Below are positions 43,200 to 52,994 of a stretch of DNA of 64,000 bases, one piece after another; the stretch's first letter is position 1; the number at the start of each line of letters is the position of its first letter. The translations under genes and the position numbers were made by a program. Origin of the DNA: JADCRZ01 sp031399065 (GTDB taxonomy: Bacteria; Bacteroidota; Bacteroidia; Chitinophagales; Chitinophagaceae). Where the stretch lies: assembly GCA_031399065.1 (NCBI GenBank), contig JANNOM010000019.1, positions 29,199-93,198 of the forward strand, read 5' to 3'. Under the pieces are notes generated by a model that did no database searches, was not told where the DNA came from, and saw only the letters and a list, made by a program, of their open reading frames with translations.

Positions 43200-44681
43200 T
43201 TATCTTGGATTAGGTGCTAAGCCTGAAAGCGAAGTGGATTCAGGAATCTGAAAAACTTTCCTCTTGTCTTCAGCAGTTAAAGTATACGGTGTAGCTGATC
43301 CCTGAAGGTAATGAACAACTGGTATCTTGTACCTTATAATGTCAAACCAGCGCATTCCTTCATGAATAAATTCAGCCCTTTTGAAATCCAACAAAGCTGA
43401 TAATGATGATGAAGCAATGGGAGCATTGTATGCGGTAATTATCTTGGCCGCCGTGAGTATGTGGTTAGGATTAGCTGCACTATAATTGTAAATTCTTGTA
43501 CTTAAGTACTGATTCAATAAAGAAATTGCATCATTCGTATTTCCTTGATAAATAAGTGCCTCCACCTTATTAAACAAAACCTCCTCCATAGTGAATAGAG
43601 GTATCATAAGATAAGTGTCACCAATGTCCGCATTTACTGAAACTCTTTTAAAGTACTCGTCGAGTTTAGGTATGTAAGCGGTGTTGTCACCGCCATATGT
43701 TTGAAACGAAAACGCCCATCGAACATCGGCCGATCTGCTAAGAACAGGAATCCTAACCCCAATCCTTGAATAATTAGTAAAATCGTAACCGAAACGGCCA
43801 CTGGCATACTCCCTGATGTAAGGTGAATATGTTTCACACAACAAAAGATTAGCTGGTGTTGTCGCTCTGGTAAAAACCGAAAAAATTTCAAGCCTTGTAA
43901 GCCCCCCATTTGGATTAGCATATACTGAATTCCATGGGCGTAAAGATGCTGGAATGTCGGAGATAGGAAGAGTCTGATTAGTATATGTAATTACTTTTGC
44001 GTAATCTTTTTTAAATAGATAAAATCTTGCAGCAAATGCATTAGCTGCTTTTCTGGTGAAATGATAAGCTGGAACTGAATATGTTTCATCTTTTAAGAGG
44101 GGCAAACCGGCTAATAGGTCTTTTTCTACCATCTCATAAACGTAGGCCACAGTATTCCTGGAATACTGCTTGATTACTACATTTTCAACTTCTGTAACAT
44201 ATGGAATGCCCGGATCCGAAGCCGCAGAAGCACCATCATAGAATTTAGAGAAAAAACTAACCAGCATAAAATGCGAATATGCTCTGGCAACCAGAGCTTC
44301 TCCTTTAAATGCCTGATATTCAGATTGATTAGAGATTTGTTCTATTGCCTGCAATGCTATGTTAGCAGCAGCTATAGCCTCGTAACAAGCATTCCAGTAA
44401 AATTCAGGAGAATCAGGATCATTACTTCGAACGTCCTGAAATAAAAAGGGATCTCTTGATACGTTAATATCTCTTCCACTTCCCCTGTCTCCGACGATAT
44501 CAGAACTTGCCTCGGCAAAGGCCATATAATTCGCACCAGGATATGCAGAAGCCAGCAGTTGTGAAATTTTTTCCTTTGAATTTAGTTGCGTCCTATTATC
44601 AGGATCTACCTCCAAATATTTATCGCAGCCGGACGTCGTTATCGCTACGAGAATTCCGGTAAATAATACTAATCTTTTCAT
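43200..44681 (-). CDS. RagB/SusD family nutrient-uptake lipoprotein
   Basis: The 493-residue product has a lipoprotein signal (LVAITTSGCDKYLEVDPD; lipobox TSGC). SusD-type motifs include FYWNACYEAIAAANIALQAIEQI, FKGEALVARAYSHFMLVSFFSKFY and the C-terminal FKRAEFIHEGMRWFDIIRYKIPV. SusD proteins sit on the outer surface as a lid on the SusC TonB-dependent channel and bind the substrate. It lies 23 bp after susC. The substrate is not deducible from the sequence; the accompanying metallohydrolase and DUF4302 genes hint at a peptide-like or complex polymer rather than starch. Confidence 0.93.
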   Translation of the reverse strand: MKRLVLFTGILVAITTSGCDKYLEVDPDNRTQLNSKEKISQLLASAYPGANYMAFAEASSDIVGDRGSGRDINVSRDPFLFQDVRSNDPDSPEFYWNACYEAIAAANIALQAIEQISNQSEYQAFKGEALVARAYSHFMLVSFFSKFYDGASAASDPGIPYVTEVENVVIKQYSRNTVAYVYEMVEKDLLAGLPLLKDETYSVPAYHFTRKAANAFAARFYLFKKDYAKVITYTNQTLPISDIPASLRPWNSVYANPNGGLTRLEIFSVFTRATTPANLLLCETYSPYIREYASGRFGYDFTNYSRIGVRIPVLSRSADVRWAFSFQTYGGDNTAYIPKLDEYFKRVSVNADIGDTYLMIPLFTMEEVLFNKVEALIYQGNTNDAISLLNQYLSTRIYNYSAANPNHILTAAKIITAYNAPIASSSLSALLDFKRAEFIHEGMRWFDIIRYKIPVVHYLQGSATPYTLTAEDKRKVFQIPESTSLSGLAPNPR

Positions 44682-44704
44682 TTTAAATATATTCTTATAA
44701 ATAA

Positions 44705-47700
44705 TTAAAAACCAGCTTTAATAGACAAAGTAATCTGCTTCTGAATTGGTTGGGCAACACCTCCAGCGTTAAAGAACTCGGGATCCTGACCTTCCAATTT
44801 CTTATCAGCGTAAATCAACCATGGATTTATCGCCGCAACACCGAAGGATAACGACCTGGTACCTATTCTCTTTAAAGCTTGCGGAGTAAGATTGTACGTT
44901 AGCGAAACTGACTTTAATCTTACAAAATCACCCTTTGCAACTCTAGCAGTTGAATAATTATAATTATTGTAAGCATAAGTACCCGAAAGTCTTGCAGCCG
45001 TTACTCTGTCAACAAAAGATGGCAAAGCGTTAGGATTTAATTCATCCCCAATTTCAGTATACCTATCAAGGAATTCTTTAGGCATCGCATCAAAATCAGT
45101 ATATCCATTTCTGAAAGCAGGATATAAGCGAATGGTATTACCAGCCTGATAAGTTAAAAATACATTTAAAGTAAATGCTTTATAATTGAAGGTGTTATTA
45201 AAACCACCGGTAAATTTGGGATCTACCTGACCTTGATACACTAATATACTGTCTGTGCCTTCAGCCTGTAGATATACCGCTTGGTTTTCTTTTCCGCTTT
45301 CATCTTTAAAAATTGGGGTGCCATTCGTTTTCACTAATCTTAAATAATCGATGGAAAAAAGTCCATTTACTGGGTACCCTTCCAAATTACCACCTTCCGC
45401 TTTTACCAAGTCAAATATTAGGGGTTCGCTTTTCACATTTGTAATTTCTGTTTTGTTATAGCCGAAAGTGACTGTGGACTTCCAGCCCCAATCTTTCCTT
45501 TTGATAATTTGCCCACTTACTAACAAATCGACACCTTGAGCCTTTAGATCGGCATAATTTGCCAATTTAACTGCTTGTCCCCCAATTCCACTTGTTTTAA
45601 AATTTCCAATAAGATCAAAACTCTTTCTGAAGTAAGGTTCTACAGTTACATTAAGACGATTTGAAAACATTCCGAGGTCAACTCCAAGATTCAGTTGATG
45701 ATTTTTCTCCCAAGTAAGATCAGCGTTTTCCAAATCTATCAACCTGATCACGTTTTCCCGTTCTGTGGAATATGGCCGATTAGCATTTTCATTTCTAAGG
45801 ACTAGGTTCGAGTTGTTGGCTGGTCCTAATGAAGCCGTCAAACCATAGCTTGCTCTCACTTTAAGATAGTCTACTTTTACAAAGTTTTCCATAAATGATT
45901 CCTCGTCAACATTCCATGCGGCACTTAGCGTTCCCGTAGGCAGCCATCTAGATTGTTTTGATTTACCTAACTGATTAGTGCCGTCATACCTTCCAACAAC
46001 CGAAACACTGTACCTTCTGTCATACATATAATCAACATTAGCATAAAAGCCAACAAATCTGTCAAAAGTTTTTGTCATTTCATAATATGGGAAATTGCTT
46101 TCGATAGTTTGTTTAAGTATTAGTGGGTCTATGAAGGGTATTCCTCCATTATCATATTGATATCCGTAACCAGTATTTGAAAAATTCTCCCTGTTAGCTA
46201 GTCTTACCTGTTGCCCTGCAAGAGCTGTAACGGCATGTTTTTCAGCGAACGTTTTATTAAATGAGATGGTATTTCTAACATCAAAGCTCAATAATTGATT
46301 CTCTGTACGATTGTAGAAACCTCCATAGGGAAGTACTACCTGAGGCTCTGCCTCAGGAAAATCCGGGTCTGTATATAGATATCTGTTATTTTCCTTTATA
46401 GTTGAAGTACCGTTTGCTCGGTAAGCATTGGCCGCATTTGCATTTTCGGTAATTTCATGTTCCCGTGTCGATCTTACATACCTCATTGAGCCGATAAAAT
46501 CGTACTTAATGTTCTTAGTTATTTTGTAGCCAAGTTCACCTTGTAATTTTAAGTCTATAACATTGATTTTAAGCCTGTTTTCCTCCAGTTCGTCTATTAT
46601 ATTGAATGGCGCGAAATTTCTTCTGAAATATTCGAGATTGCCGTTCTCATCATACGCAGTTAATGCACGGCTTGTATTAAGTGAATAACTAAAAGGATTA
46701 AGATCAAAGTCACGATCAAAGGAGCCTGTAACAGCATTAGTTTGACGAGCAACCGTTCCAGGGGCACGTTGCTGCCTGTAGGAACCAGTAGTTAGAAATC
46801 CAATGTTTAATTTATCTGACACTGCATAGTTATTACGGAAATTTAAAGTATACCGCTTTACATTATCCGCAAGAGTCCAGCCATTATCATTATAAAAACT
46901 AGTGGAGAAGAATGATTGCGACTTGTCTGTGCCACTTGATAAACTTAGTGAATGTTCCTGGATTAAGGAGTTCTTAAATAGCAGGTCAAACCAATCAGTA
47001 TTTTCATTGGCATACCTGAGAAGAAATGCCCTTCGGGCTTCTACGGTATTAATAAGGCCAAAGTTTCCGTTCGCATCTGCATTTACAAGGTCATAGGCTT
47101 TACCATAAACACCATAGTTTGCCTGGCTTAGAATACTAGGACTCAAAGAGCCTTTTCTTTCCAGTTCTGCCCACACCGCCATCTGCTGCGCGGAATTTAA
47201 AATATTATACTCGCTATAAACGGGTTTAAGTTGAGTACTAAAATTACCACTATAATTAATAGTTGGCTTGCCTGAGCGGCCTTTTTTGGTAGTTATCACA
47301 ACAACTCCATTCATCGCTCTCGCACCATACAAGGCAGTAGCTGCTGCATCCTTCAATATATCAAACGTTTCAATGTCATTAACATTTATACCAGCTACGG
47401 AAGATCCCAATAATGTAGTTGGGTCGCCGCTGGATAACTGGTCATTTGATATGTTTACCAGGTCCTCAAGTACAACACCGTCTACCACCCACAAAGGTTT
47501 ATTTTCACCATTAATCGAAGTAGCACCACGTATACGGATTTTTGGAGCGCTTCCAAAAGTGCCAGAAACATTCTGCACCGATACACCCGCTGCTCTACCT
47601 TCGAGCATGCGACTTACATCTGCTACGCCTTCGAGTTTAATATCGTCTGCTTTTAATTTTACGGAAGCCCCTGTAAACTTCTTTTTATCGATGTTCTGAA

Positions 47701-48178
47701 AACCTGTTACTACCACTTCCTCCATTACTTTTTCATCTTGGTTAATCAGATCGATATTCAACGCAGCCTGCGACCGGTACGTTATGGTTGTTGAACCTTT
47801 TCCAACATAAGTAAAGCGAAGCACATCTCCTTTTCTCACGTCTATCACATATTCTCCGTTCGTACCAGTAAAAACGCCTCTGCCAGTTGTTGTGTTTTGC
47901 ACAGATACCTGCCCCAACGGCCCATTTTCTTCTTTACCAGTTACCTTACCTCTTAATTTTACTATTGGTAAAGAGTCGCTACGTTGCTGGAAAGAAGCCG
48001 AAATCGATGGATTAGTTGCGGGATGAGGAATTTTTCCTCTCACGGAGATATCCGTCATTTCATTTACGCCAGGGCCAGAATTACCTGCCAGGCATAGCAC
48101 AGTTCCGGAAAAGAAGCACACGGCCAATACCATGCTGTTCTTTGTCACAGTGCTCATTCCATTTAAGGTTGTGATCAT
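44705..48178 (-). CDS. SusC/RagA family TonB-linked outer-membrane protein
   Basis: The 1157-residue channel has a signal peptide, then a carboxypeptidase-D-like extension (VKLRGKVTGKEENGPLGQVSVQNTTTGRGVFTGTNGEYVIDVRKGD). A plug follows (MEEVVVTGFQNIDKKKFTGASVKLKADDI ... RIRGATSINGENKPLWVVDGVVL ... ILKDAAATALYGARAMNGVVVITTKKGRSG), and then the 22-strand barrel ending PIQKQITLSIKAGF. There is no STN sigma-regulator-interacting domain, so it is not an anti-sigma-coupled transducer. The ATG at 48178 is first; one at 48157 (MSTVTKNSMV) is a good alternative start. It leads a four-gene uptake operon. Confidence 0.94.
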   Translation of the reverse strand: MITTLNGMSTVTKNSMVLAVCFFSGTVLCLAGNSGPGVNEMTDISVRGKIPHPATNPSISASFQQRSDSLPIVKLRGKVTGKEENGPLGQVSVQNTTTGRGVFTGTNGEYVIDVRKGDVLRFTYVGKGSTTITYRSQAALNIDLINQDEKVMEEVVVTGFQNIDKKKFTGASVKLKADDIKLEGVADVSRMLEGRAAGVSVQNVSGTFGSAPKIRIRGATSINGENKPLWVVDGVVLEDLVNISNDQLSSGDPTTLLGSSVAGINVNDIETFDILKDAAATALYGARAMNGVVVITTKKGRSGKPTINYSGNFSTQLKPVYSEYNILNSAQQMAVWAELERKGSLSPSILSQANYGVYGKAYDLVNADANGNFGLINTVEARRAFLLRYANENTDWFDLLFKNSLIQEHSLSLSSGTDKSQSFFSTSFYNDNGWTLADNVKRYTLNFRNNYAVSDKLNIGFLTTGSYRQQRAPGTVARQTNAVTGSFDRDFDLNPFSYSLNTSRALTAYDENGNLEYFRRNFAPFNIIDELEENRLKINVIDLKLQGELGYKITKNIKYDFIGSMRYVRSTREHEITENANAANAYRANGTSTIKENNRYLYTDPDFPEAEPQVVLPYGGFYNRTENQLLSFDVRNTISFNKTFAEKHAVTALAGQQVRLANRENFSNTGYGYQYDNGGIPFIDPLILKQTIESNFPYYEMTKTFDRFVGFYANVDYMYDRRYSVSVVGRYDGTNQLGKSKQSRWLPTGTLSAAWNVDEESFMENFVKVDYLKVRASYGLTASLGPANNSNLVLRNENANRPYSTERENVIRLIDLENADLTWEKNHQLNLGVDLGMFSNRLNVTVEPYFRKSFDLIGNFKTSGIGGQAVKLANYADLKAQGVDLLVSGQIIKRKDWGWKSTVTFGYNKTEITNVKSEPLIFDLVKAEGGNLEGYPVNGLFSIDYLRLVKTNGTPIFKDESGKENQAVYLQAEGTDSILVYQGQVDPKFTGGFNNTFNYKAFTLNVFLTYQAGNTIRLYPAFRNGYTDFDAMPKEFLDRYTEIGDELNPNALPSFVDRVTAARLSGTYAYNNYNYSTARVAKGDFVRLKSVSLTYNLTPQALKRIGTRSLSFGVAAINPWLIYADKKLEGQDPEFFNAGGVAQPIQKQITLSIKAGF

Positions 48179-48408
48179 TAATGTTTTTGTTAGCAGTTAT
48201 TAAATAAATAGATGGATAGTTAGATCCTAAAATGTTCAGGAGCGATTGGGGTTAAAGCAGTCAAAATCAGAGCGTTAAGTTACGTGGAAAAATATTAACA
48301 AAAAAAATAAATGCATTTTGTTAATTGAAATCATAATTAACGGTAAAGAAAGAGCAAATTACTAGGTGGAAAATCTTATAATCCACGATATTACATAGAT
48401 CGGTAAAA

Positions 48409-49437
48409 TCACCATACGTTCCTGGGACAGGAGTCTCCGTACTTATTGCCTAATAAAAATCCCAGAACGATTTCATGTGTTCCCCGCGAATAAGCCTGCA
48501 GCCGGGAAGTGGTGTAATCGTATGAATAACTCAGGTTAAAGGTATTGGAAACATTCAGGCCCATCATCCCCGAAAAGCCGTCGTTGATCCGGTAGCCCGC
48601 ACCCGCCCAAAACAGGTCCCGGTACTGGCATTTCACGTTTACATCGAGTTGAACCGGGGAAGGGGAAATATACTTGACCATCACCGAGGGCAGTGCCGAG
48701 ATATCGTCGTTCACAAAAAACCGGTACCCGGCCGTAGCGAAAATATGCGGGGTGAGGGTGGAGCCCGGTTGCTGCACGGCATTTTCGGAAAAATACACTT
48801 TTTGAGTAATGAGCTGCTGGGCAGAAACGCCGATGAAGTACTTGGAGGAATAGATCCATATCCCCGCTCCAAAATCAGGCTTTATATTGTTTATCTCTCC
48901 CGATCCAGCGATCGCCGGATCGACCGGGCTCGCCTGACCGAAATTGAGTTTGTCCGCGTTCAGTCCCACGTTGCGGATACCCGCTTCAAAACCAACGGCG
49001 ATACTGGTTTGGGCACTGATGCCCAGGTGATATGCATACGAGCCGTACGCCCCCAGCCGGTTTAAAGGACCCGTTCGGTCGTTGATGATTTTGAACCCGA
49101 TGCCATGGTGCGGAGCCGCCGAGGTATAATCCTGCCAGTAGTCCCGCCCACGGGGGTTCTCCCCGTCCATACCAAAAGAAGTGGCCGTGGCGCGGTCGTC
49201 CTTTTTGCCCAAGGGCCCGTGAATGGTGAGGTAAGAAGTAACCGGGGCATCCGTAATACCCACCCACTGGTGGCGGTGACCGAGCTTAACGTCGGTATAG
49301 TTTTCTATTCCCGTAAGGGCCGGGTTCAGCAGGTAATTATTAATCACATATTGGGTGTAATGGGGCTGCTGCTGGGCGATGACACCCTGAACTCCCAACA
49401 CCAGCAACCCTGCTATCATCATCTGCGCTTTTTTCAT
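48409..49437 (-). CDS. PorP/SprF family T9SS outer-membrane protein (second copy)
   Basis: The product is about 342 residues, starting at the ATG at 49437 (MKKAQMMIAGLLVLGVQGVIAQ is a signal peptide; an in-frame ATG two codons earlier is possible). It then reads QQPHYTQYVINNYLLNPALTGIENYTDVKLGHRHQWVGI, the PorP/SprF signature, and a beta-barrel-like body (VGFEAGIRNVGLNADKLNFG, YFIGVSAQQLITQKVYF, YRDLFWAGAGYRINDGFSGMMG). The C-terminus ends SCPRNVW. PorP/SprF proteins are outer-membrane partners that hold or release T9SS substrates with type-B sorting domains. It is the last gene of the porP-ompA-porP operon. Confidence 0.9.
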   Translation of the reverse strand: MKKAQMMIAGLLVLGVQGVIAQQQPHYTQYVINNYLLNPALTGIENYTDVKLGHRHQWVGITDAPVTSYLTIHGPLGKKDDRATATSFGMDGENPRGRDYWQDYTSAAPHHGIGFKIINDRTGPLNRLGAYGSYAYHLGISAQTSIAVGFEAGIRNVGLNADKLNFGQASPVDPAIAGSGEINNIKPDFGAGIWIYSSKYFIGVSAQQLITQKVYFSENAVQQPGSTLTPHIFATAGYRFFVNDDISALPSVMVKYISPSPVQLDVNVKCQYRDLFWAGAGYRINDGFSGMMGLNVSNTFNLSYSYDYTTSRLQAYSRGTHEIVLGFLLGNKYGDSCPRNVW

Positions 49438-49513
49438 TTGCACTATTTTCGTTCACTATTACAGCTAACTATTACCGTTCACTAAATTCAGATGGCAGCC
49501 GCCCTCACCTAAT

Positions 49514-51304
49514 CTAATACAGTTTTATTTCCACCCGCCGGTTCTGAGACCGAGCTTCCGGATTGTCCTTGCCATTATCCGTTGTCTCTTTAATGATAGG
49601 GCAACATTCTCCATATCCCTTGGATATAAACCGTGATGGGTCAATGCCCGCCTTTACGAAATAATCCACACAGGCTTTGGCCCGCTGGTCGGATAGTTTC
49701 AGATTATACGATACCGATCCCTTGCCGTCCGTATGCGCACCCACTTCTATTTTAACATCGGGATATTGTTTCATATATGAGGCGACCGTATCCAGGTAGG
49801 CATGGGACGTATCACTAATAGATGCTTTATCATAATCAAAAATGATATAGGTGGTTACCAGGGTTGTTTTGTTTTCAAACGCTTCCTTTATCTCATCTTT
49901 CACCACTACGGGAGCAGGAGGAGTGACCGCCACCACTGGGGGTGCTTTCACCTCGCTCACACTGAATAACTCCAGGCAGCACAGCGACGCCCGGTCGCTG
50001 CTTACCAGCGCATCAGCCCATAAATCACTGCCCCTGCTCGTGAAATACATATCATCTTTTACCGAGTTCACCGGGTGGCCCGCATTGACCGGGGTAGCCC
50101 AGGATTGCAGATCTCCTTTGGAATAATACAGGTCAAACCCACCCATGCCCGTTCTGCCTTTACTGGCATACACCAGTGTGCCGCTGGCAGGGTGATAAAA
50201 CGGTGCTTCGTCGTCTTCTTTGGTATTGATAACGCTACCGGCATTCACTGCTTCACCGGTCTGCAGGCTATCACCCAAGGCCGCGTACCAGATATCAAAG
50301 CCGCCACTCCCGCCCGCACGGTCCGATGCAAAAAACAGGTACTTTCCATCCGCCGTTACCTGCGGCTGGCGCGTGTTGGACGCTTCCTGGTTAATAGTCG
50401 CGTCCATTTTTACCGGCTCCGTCCAGCTCGTGTCGTTCTTTACACTCTTATAAATAGCGGAGTTTTTCTTTCCTTCCTTATCGGTAAACCAACCCGTAAA
50501 AAACAGCGTATTGCCGTCCGGGGTAAATGAGCCTACTCCCTGCTGCAGTTCTTTTTTTCCCGGCACGTTCAGCCTAAATACGTTACCTGTTACACTATCT
50601 TCCAGCGTGGTAGTATACAGCGCATTGGTATACACCGGCTTTTTGGTTTTTATATTTTCGTCTGCACGGGTAGATGTAAACACCAGGTTGTTTTGCTGCC
50701 ACACGGCGGCGTAGTTGGCGCCTTCCTTATTAATGATATTATTGAACTTGGTTACATTCAAAGAGGCATTCGGGGTCTGTAACTGCTCCTGTATAAATAA
50801 GCAGTTATCCAGCTCGCGCAATGCCTGCTGCCGGTAAGTATCCTCCGTCTTATACTCCTCCAGGAACTTTTTATAGGCCCCTTCCGCTTCCTGGTATTTG
50901 CCGTTGGCCCGTAGACTAACCCCATAATAGAGCTGGGCCAGTGGATAGGCACCCGGCACTTCTTCCGTCACCGTTTTATACCAGGCTTCCGCGTGGGCGA
51001 AGTCGTTCAGCAACCGGTAGCTTTCCGCCAGCCGGTACATCGACTCGTGCTTTAGGTCTGTCTTAACCGGCGCCGTGCCCGTCTTTTCCCGTCTTACCTG
51101 GTAAGGAACGTACTTCACCTCCTTGCCTTTGGTGATCAGCGACTGCTCATAATACTTCGCCGCAGACGCATAATCCGACCGGTTGTAAAAGCCATCGGCT
51201 ATGCGTTTAGTGTTCTCCGTTACCAGCTGGGCGTTTATTAGCTGCGTTAAGCAGACCGTTGATAAAATAAGCAGTGAATGTTTGTTGTATGGATTACGTG
51301 TCAT
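49514..51304 (-). CDS. OmpA-family protein with TPR and PD40 beta-propeller
   Basis: The 596-residue product has a signal peptide (LLILSTVCLTQLINA), TPR-like helices (DYASAAKYYEQSL, SMYRLAESYRLLNDFAHAEAWYK, AEGAYKKFLEEY), and a six-bladed PD40-type propeller (LVFTSTRAD, LFFTGWFTDKEGKKNSAIYKS, YLFFASDRAGGSGGFDIWYA, TLVYASKGRTGMGGFDLYYS). The C-terminal OmpA domain binds peptidoglycan (TTYIIFDYDKASISDTSHAYLDTVASYM ... GAHTDGKGSVSYNLKLSDQRAKACVDYF ... NRRVEIKLY). This order resembles the T9SS protein PorE/SprE-like architecture that links the outer-membrane export machinery to the cell wall. It sits between the two porP genes. Confidence 0.88.
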   Translation of the reverse strand: MTRNPYNKHSLLILSTVCLTQLINAQLVTENTKRIADGFYNRSDYASAAKYYEQSLITKGKEVKYVPYQVRREKTGTAPVKTDLKHESMYRLAESYRLLNDFAHAEAWYKTVTEEVPGAYPLAQLYYGVSLRANGKYQEAEGAYKKFLEEYKTEDTYRQQALRELDNCLFIQEQLQTPNASLNVTKFNNIINKEGANYAAVWQQNNLVFTSTRADENIKTKKPVYTNALYTTTLEDSVTGNVFRLNVPGKKELQQGVGSFTPDGNTLFFTGWFTDKEGKKNSAIYKSVKNDTSWTEPVKMDATINQEASNTRQPQVTADGKYLFFASDRAGGSGGFDIWYAALGDSLQTGEAVNAGSVINTKEDDEAPFYHPASGTLVYASKGRTGMGGFDLYYSKGDLQSWATPVNAGHPVNSVKDDMYFTSRGSDLWADALVSSDRASLCCLELFSVSEVKAPPVVAVTPPAPVVVKDEIKEAFENKTTLVTTYIIFDYDKASISDTSHAYLDTVASYMKQYPDVKIEVGAHTDGKGSVSYNLKLSDQRAKACVDYFVKAGIDPSRFISKGYGECCPIIKETTDNGKDNPEARSQNRRVEIKLY

Positions 51305-51352
51305 TTGGATGATGGGAAAAATGATGATGAATAGTTGATGCAGCCTGTTTAT

Positions 51353-52354
51353 TTAGAGTCGCGGACATATAAAAGGAACTGTTTCTCCCTTGCTTCTTTT
51401 GCGGCCCGTGAAAGACAGGGAAACCTCGAAGCTGTTGGCGCCGCCCCCAGCTTTACCTAAATCCGATACATTCACGTCGTAGTTCAGGCCAATCACCAGA
51501 TCTTTGTAATAGAAGCCCACATAAGGCGATACCGCATCCTTATAGCGGTAGTTGGCACCTACTAGGAAATCCAACGTTTCATTGACCATCAGTTGACCGT
51601 ACGCACCCACCATTTTTTCATCCGCATTGCCTTGGCGCATATACAGCACATTAGGCGTTATACTTAACACATCCGACAAGCCGATCTTGATGCCGCCGTG
51701 CGCACTCAGCCGCATAGGCAGCCGCTCGTTCGTTCCCCCAGCTATAAAGGGATCCGAGGGCCGCGTTAAATGATAGGCCGAGAACCCCGCAAAAATATGC
51801 GACTTCTTCTGCGGCGTGGCATCAAAATAAAGCAACCCCGCACCCGCATCAAATACCGTTGCTGATGGCTTGGTCAGGTTTTCCCGGTTAGGTAGTGTGG
51901 GATCGTAGCCCGTTGCCGCATCCCATTGAGAACCCGTGCGAAATTTAGTCTGGTCGAATCGCCGGTTAATCGCTCCCAGCGAAATACCCATCGTAAGATG
52001 GTGATTGCCATTGGTACCGAACCGTACGCCCGTATAGGCCAGCGACGCATACGCGTTCAGGCTGTTAAACACCCCGCCCCCGGCCGATTGATTCATCAGG
52101 TTGACGCCGATATTAAAATTGTTATTCGTTCTGAAGTCCGCCGAGATACCCGGAGTCTTAAACCCGTTATCGATACCGCTCCACTGATCCCGGTAGATAG
52201 CCGTTATCCGGTAATCACCATCAATGGCACCCGTTAGGGCAGGGTTCAGATAGATAGGATAGGCATAGTATTGAGAAAAGTGAGGGTCTACCTGACTGTA
52301 TCCTTTTCCACAAAAAATGGCTAATGCTGCCGTAAGCATGTAAATGTGCCTCAT
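51353..52354 (-). CDS. PorP/SprF family T9SS outer-membrane protein (first copy)
   Basis: The 333-residue product has a signal peptide (MLTAALAIFCGKGYSQ). It then has VDPHFSQYYAYPIYLNPALTGAIDGDYRITAIYRDQWSGI, a clear PorP/SprF start (FSQYY...LNPALTG). Barrel-like strands include NIGVNLMNQSAGGGVFNSLNAYASLAYTG and SHIFAGFSAYHLTRPS. The C-terminus ends VPFICPRL. It is the first gene of the three-gene minus-strand operon and diverges from the giant surface-protein gene. Two PorP/SprF copies flanking an OmpA gene is a typical T9SS-substrate module; SprF is known to be needed for SprB-type adhesins in Flavobacterium. Confidence 0.92.
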   Translation of the reverse strand: MRHIYMLTAALAIFCGKGYSQVDPHFSQYYAYPIYLNPALTGAIDGDYRITAIYRDQWSGIDNGFKTPGISADFRTNNNFNIGVNLMNQSAGGGVFNSLNAYASLAYTGVRFGTNGNHHLTMGISLGAINRRFDQTKFRTGSQWDAATGYDPTLPNRENLTKPSATVFDAGAGLLYFDATPQKKSHIFAGFSAYHLTRPSDPFIAGGTNERLPMRLSAHGGIKIGLSDVLSITPNVLYMRQGNADEKMVGAYGQLMVNETLDFLVGANYRYKDAVSPYVGFYYKDLVIGLNYDVNVSDLGKAGGGANSFEVSLSFTGRKRSKGETVPFICPRL

Positions 52355-52994
52355 GAAAGTTAGTTTAGTTTAGTTTTATGTCTATATGACAGTTCGCCGC
52401 TATAGAAATTATATATATATTGTAATAAGTGATATGCAGTCTTAATCTCCGAAGATAGATGTATTTAATAAGAGAATATACTGTGGTAAATAGTAGTTTT
52501 TTAAGTTAATAAATGCATTCTTCGTAAAGTATAGCTAAAGGAGTCGTAAGCATATAAATGCGTCTCATGAAGCTAATTTAGTTCTTCATTAAAGAAAAAT
52601 GGTTTTGCCAGAAGAAGATGGAAGTAGTCTTACTAAAGAATGATAAAAATAGTTTAAATCAATTATTAAAGTATTTTTCATTCAATGTTTTTTTTCAAAA
52701 ATTCAATTTAATTGCCCTTACTCTACATTATATTAAAAATAATAAGTGAAAATGTTTATTAATTACAAATTATAGTAAAATTTAATTAAATATTTAAAAA
52801 TTAAATATGATTAAGATGTATGACTTTATGAAGTAAAGTTCTATTATTGCGTTCATCATTTCTGAACTGCTGTCCAATTTCTCTGATTAATCCTTCAAGA
52901 TTTTATTAAATTTTTTTTGCAACCGCATACACAGTTAATTGTATGTGATGCTAACGAGTATTTGCCATGGAATACACCAAACTTATATGTTTTT
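52355..52994. other. 640-bp AT-rich divergent intergenic region
   Basis: It separates the porP operon from the giant gene. It is strongly AT-rich from 52630 to 52830. No ORF of note lies here. I see a diverged copy of the porP start region (52534-52584) and, close to the giant gene, only an imperfect -7 (AGTATTTG at 52957-52964) with a TTG at 52939-52941, at short spacing. Confidence 0.6.
52534..52584 (-). repeat. Diverged copy of the upstream PorP gene's start region
   Basis: 52534-52584 aligns with 52320-52371, the first codons and upstream bases of the first porP gene, with about 80% identity by eye, including CGTAAGCAT-TAAATG and CTCATGAA. It contains no open gene of its own. Confidence 0.55.

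Noticed and set aside
48179..48408. Promoter for susC or an extra small gene in the 230-bp gap
   Set aside because: I found only a near-consensus -7 (TGATTTTG, complement of 48262-48269) with the nearest TTG 29 bp away, and no open frame with support.
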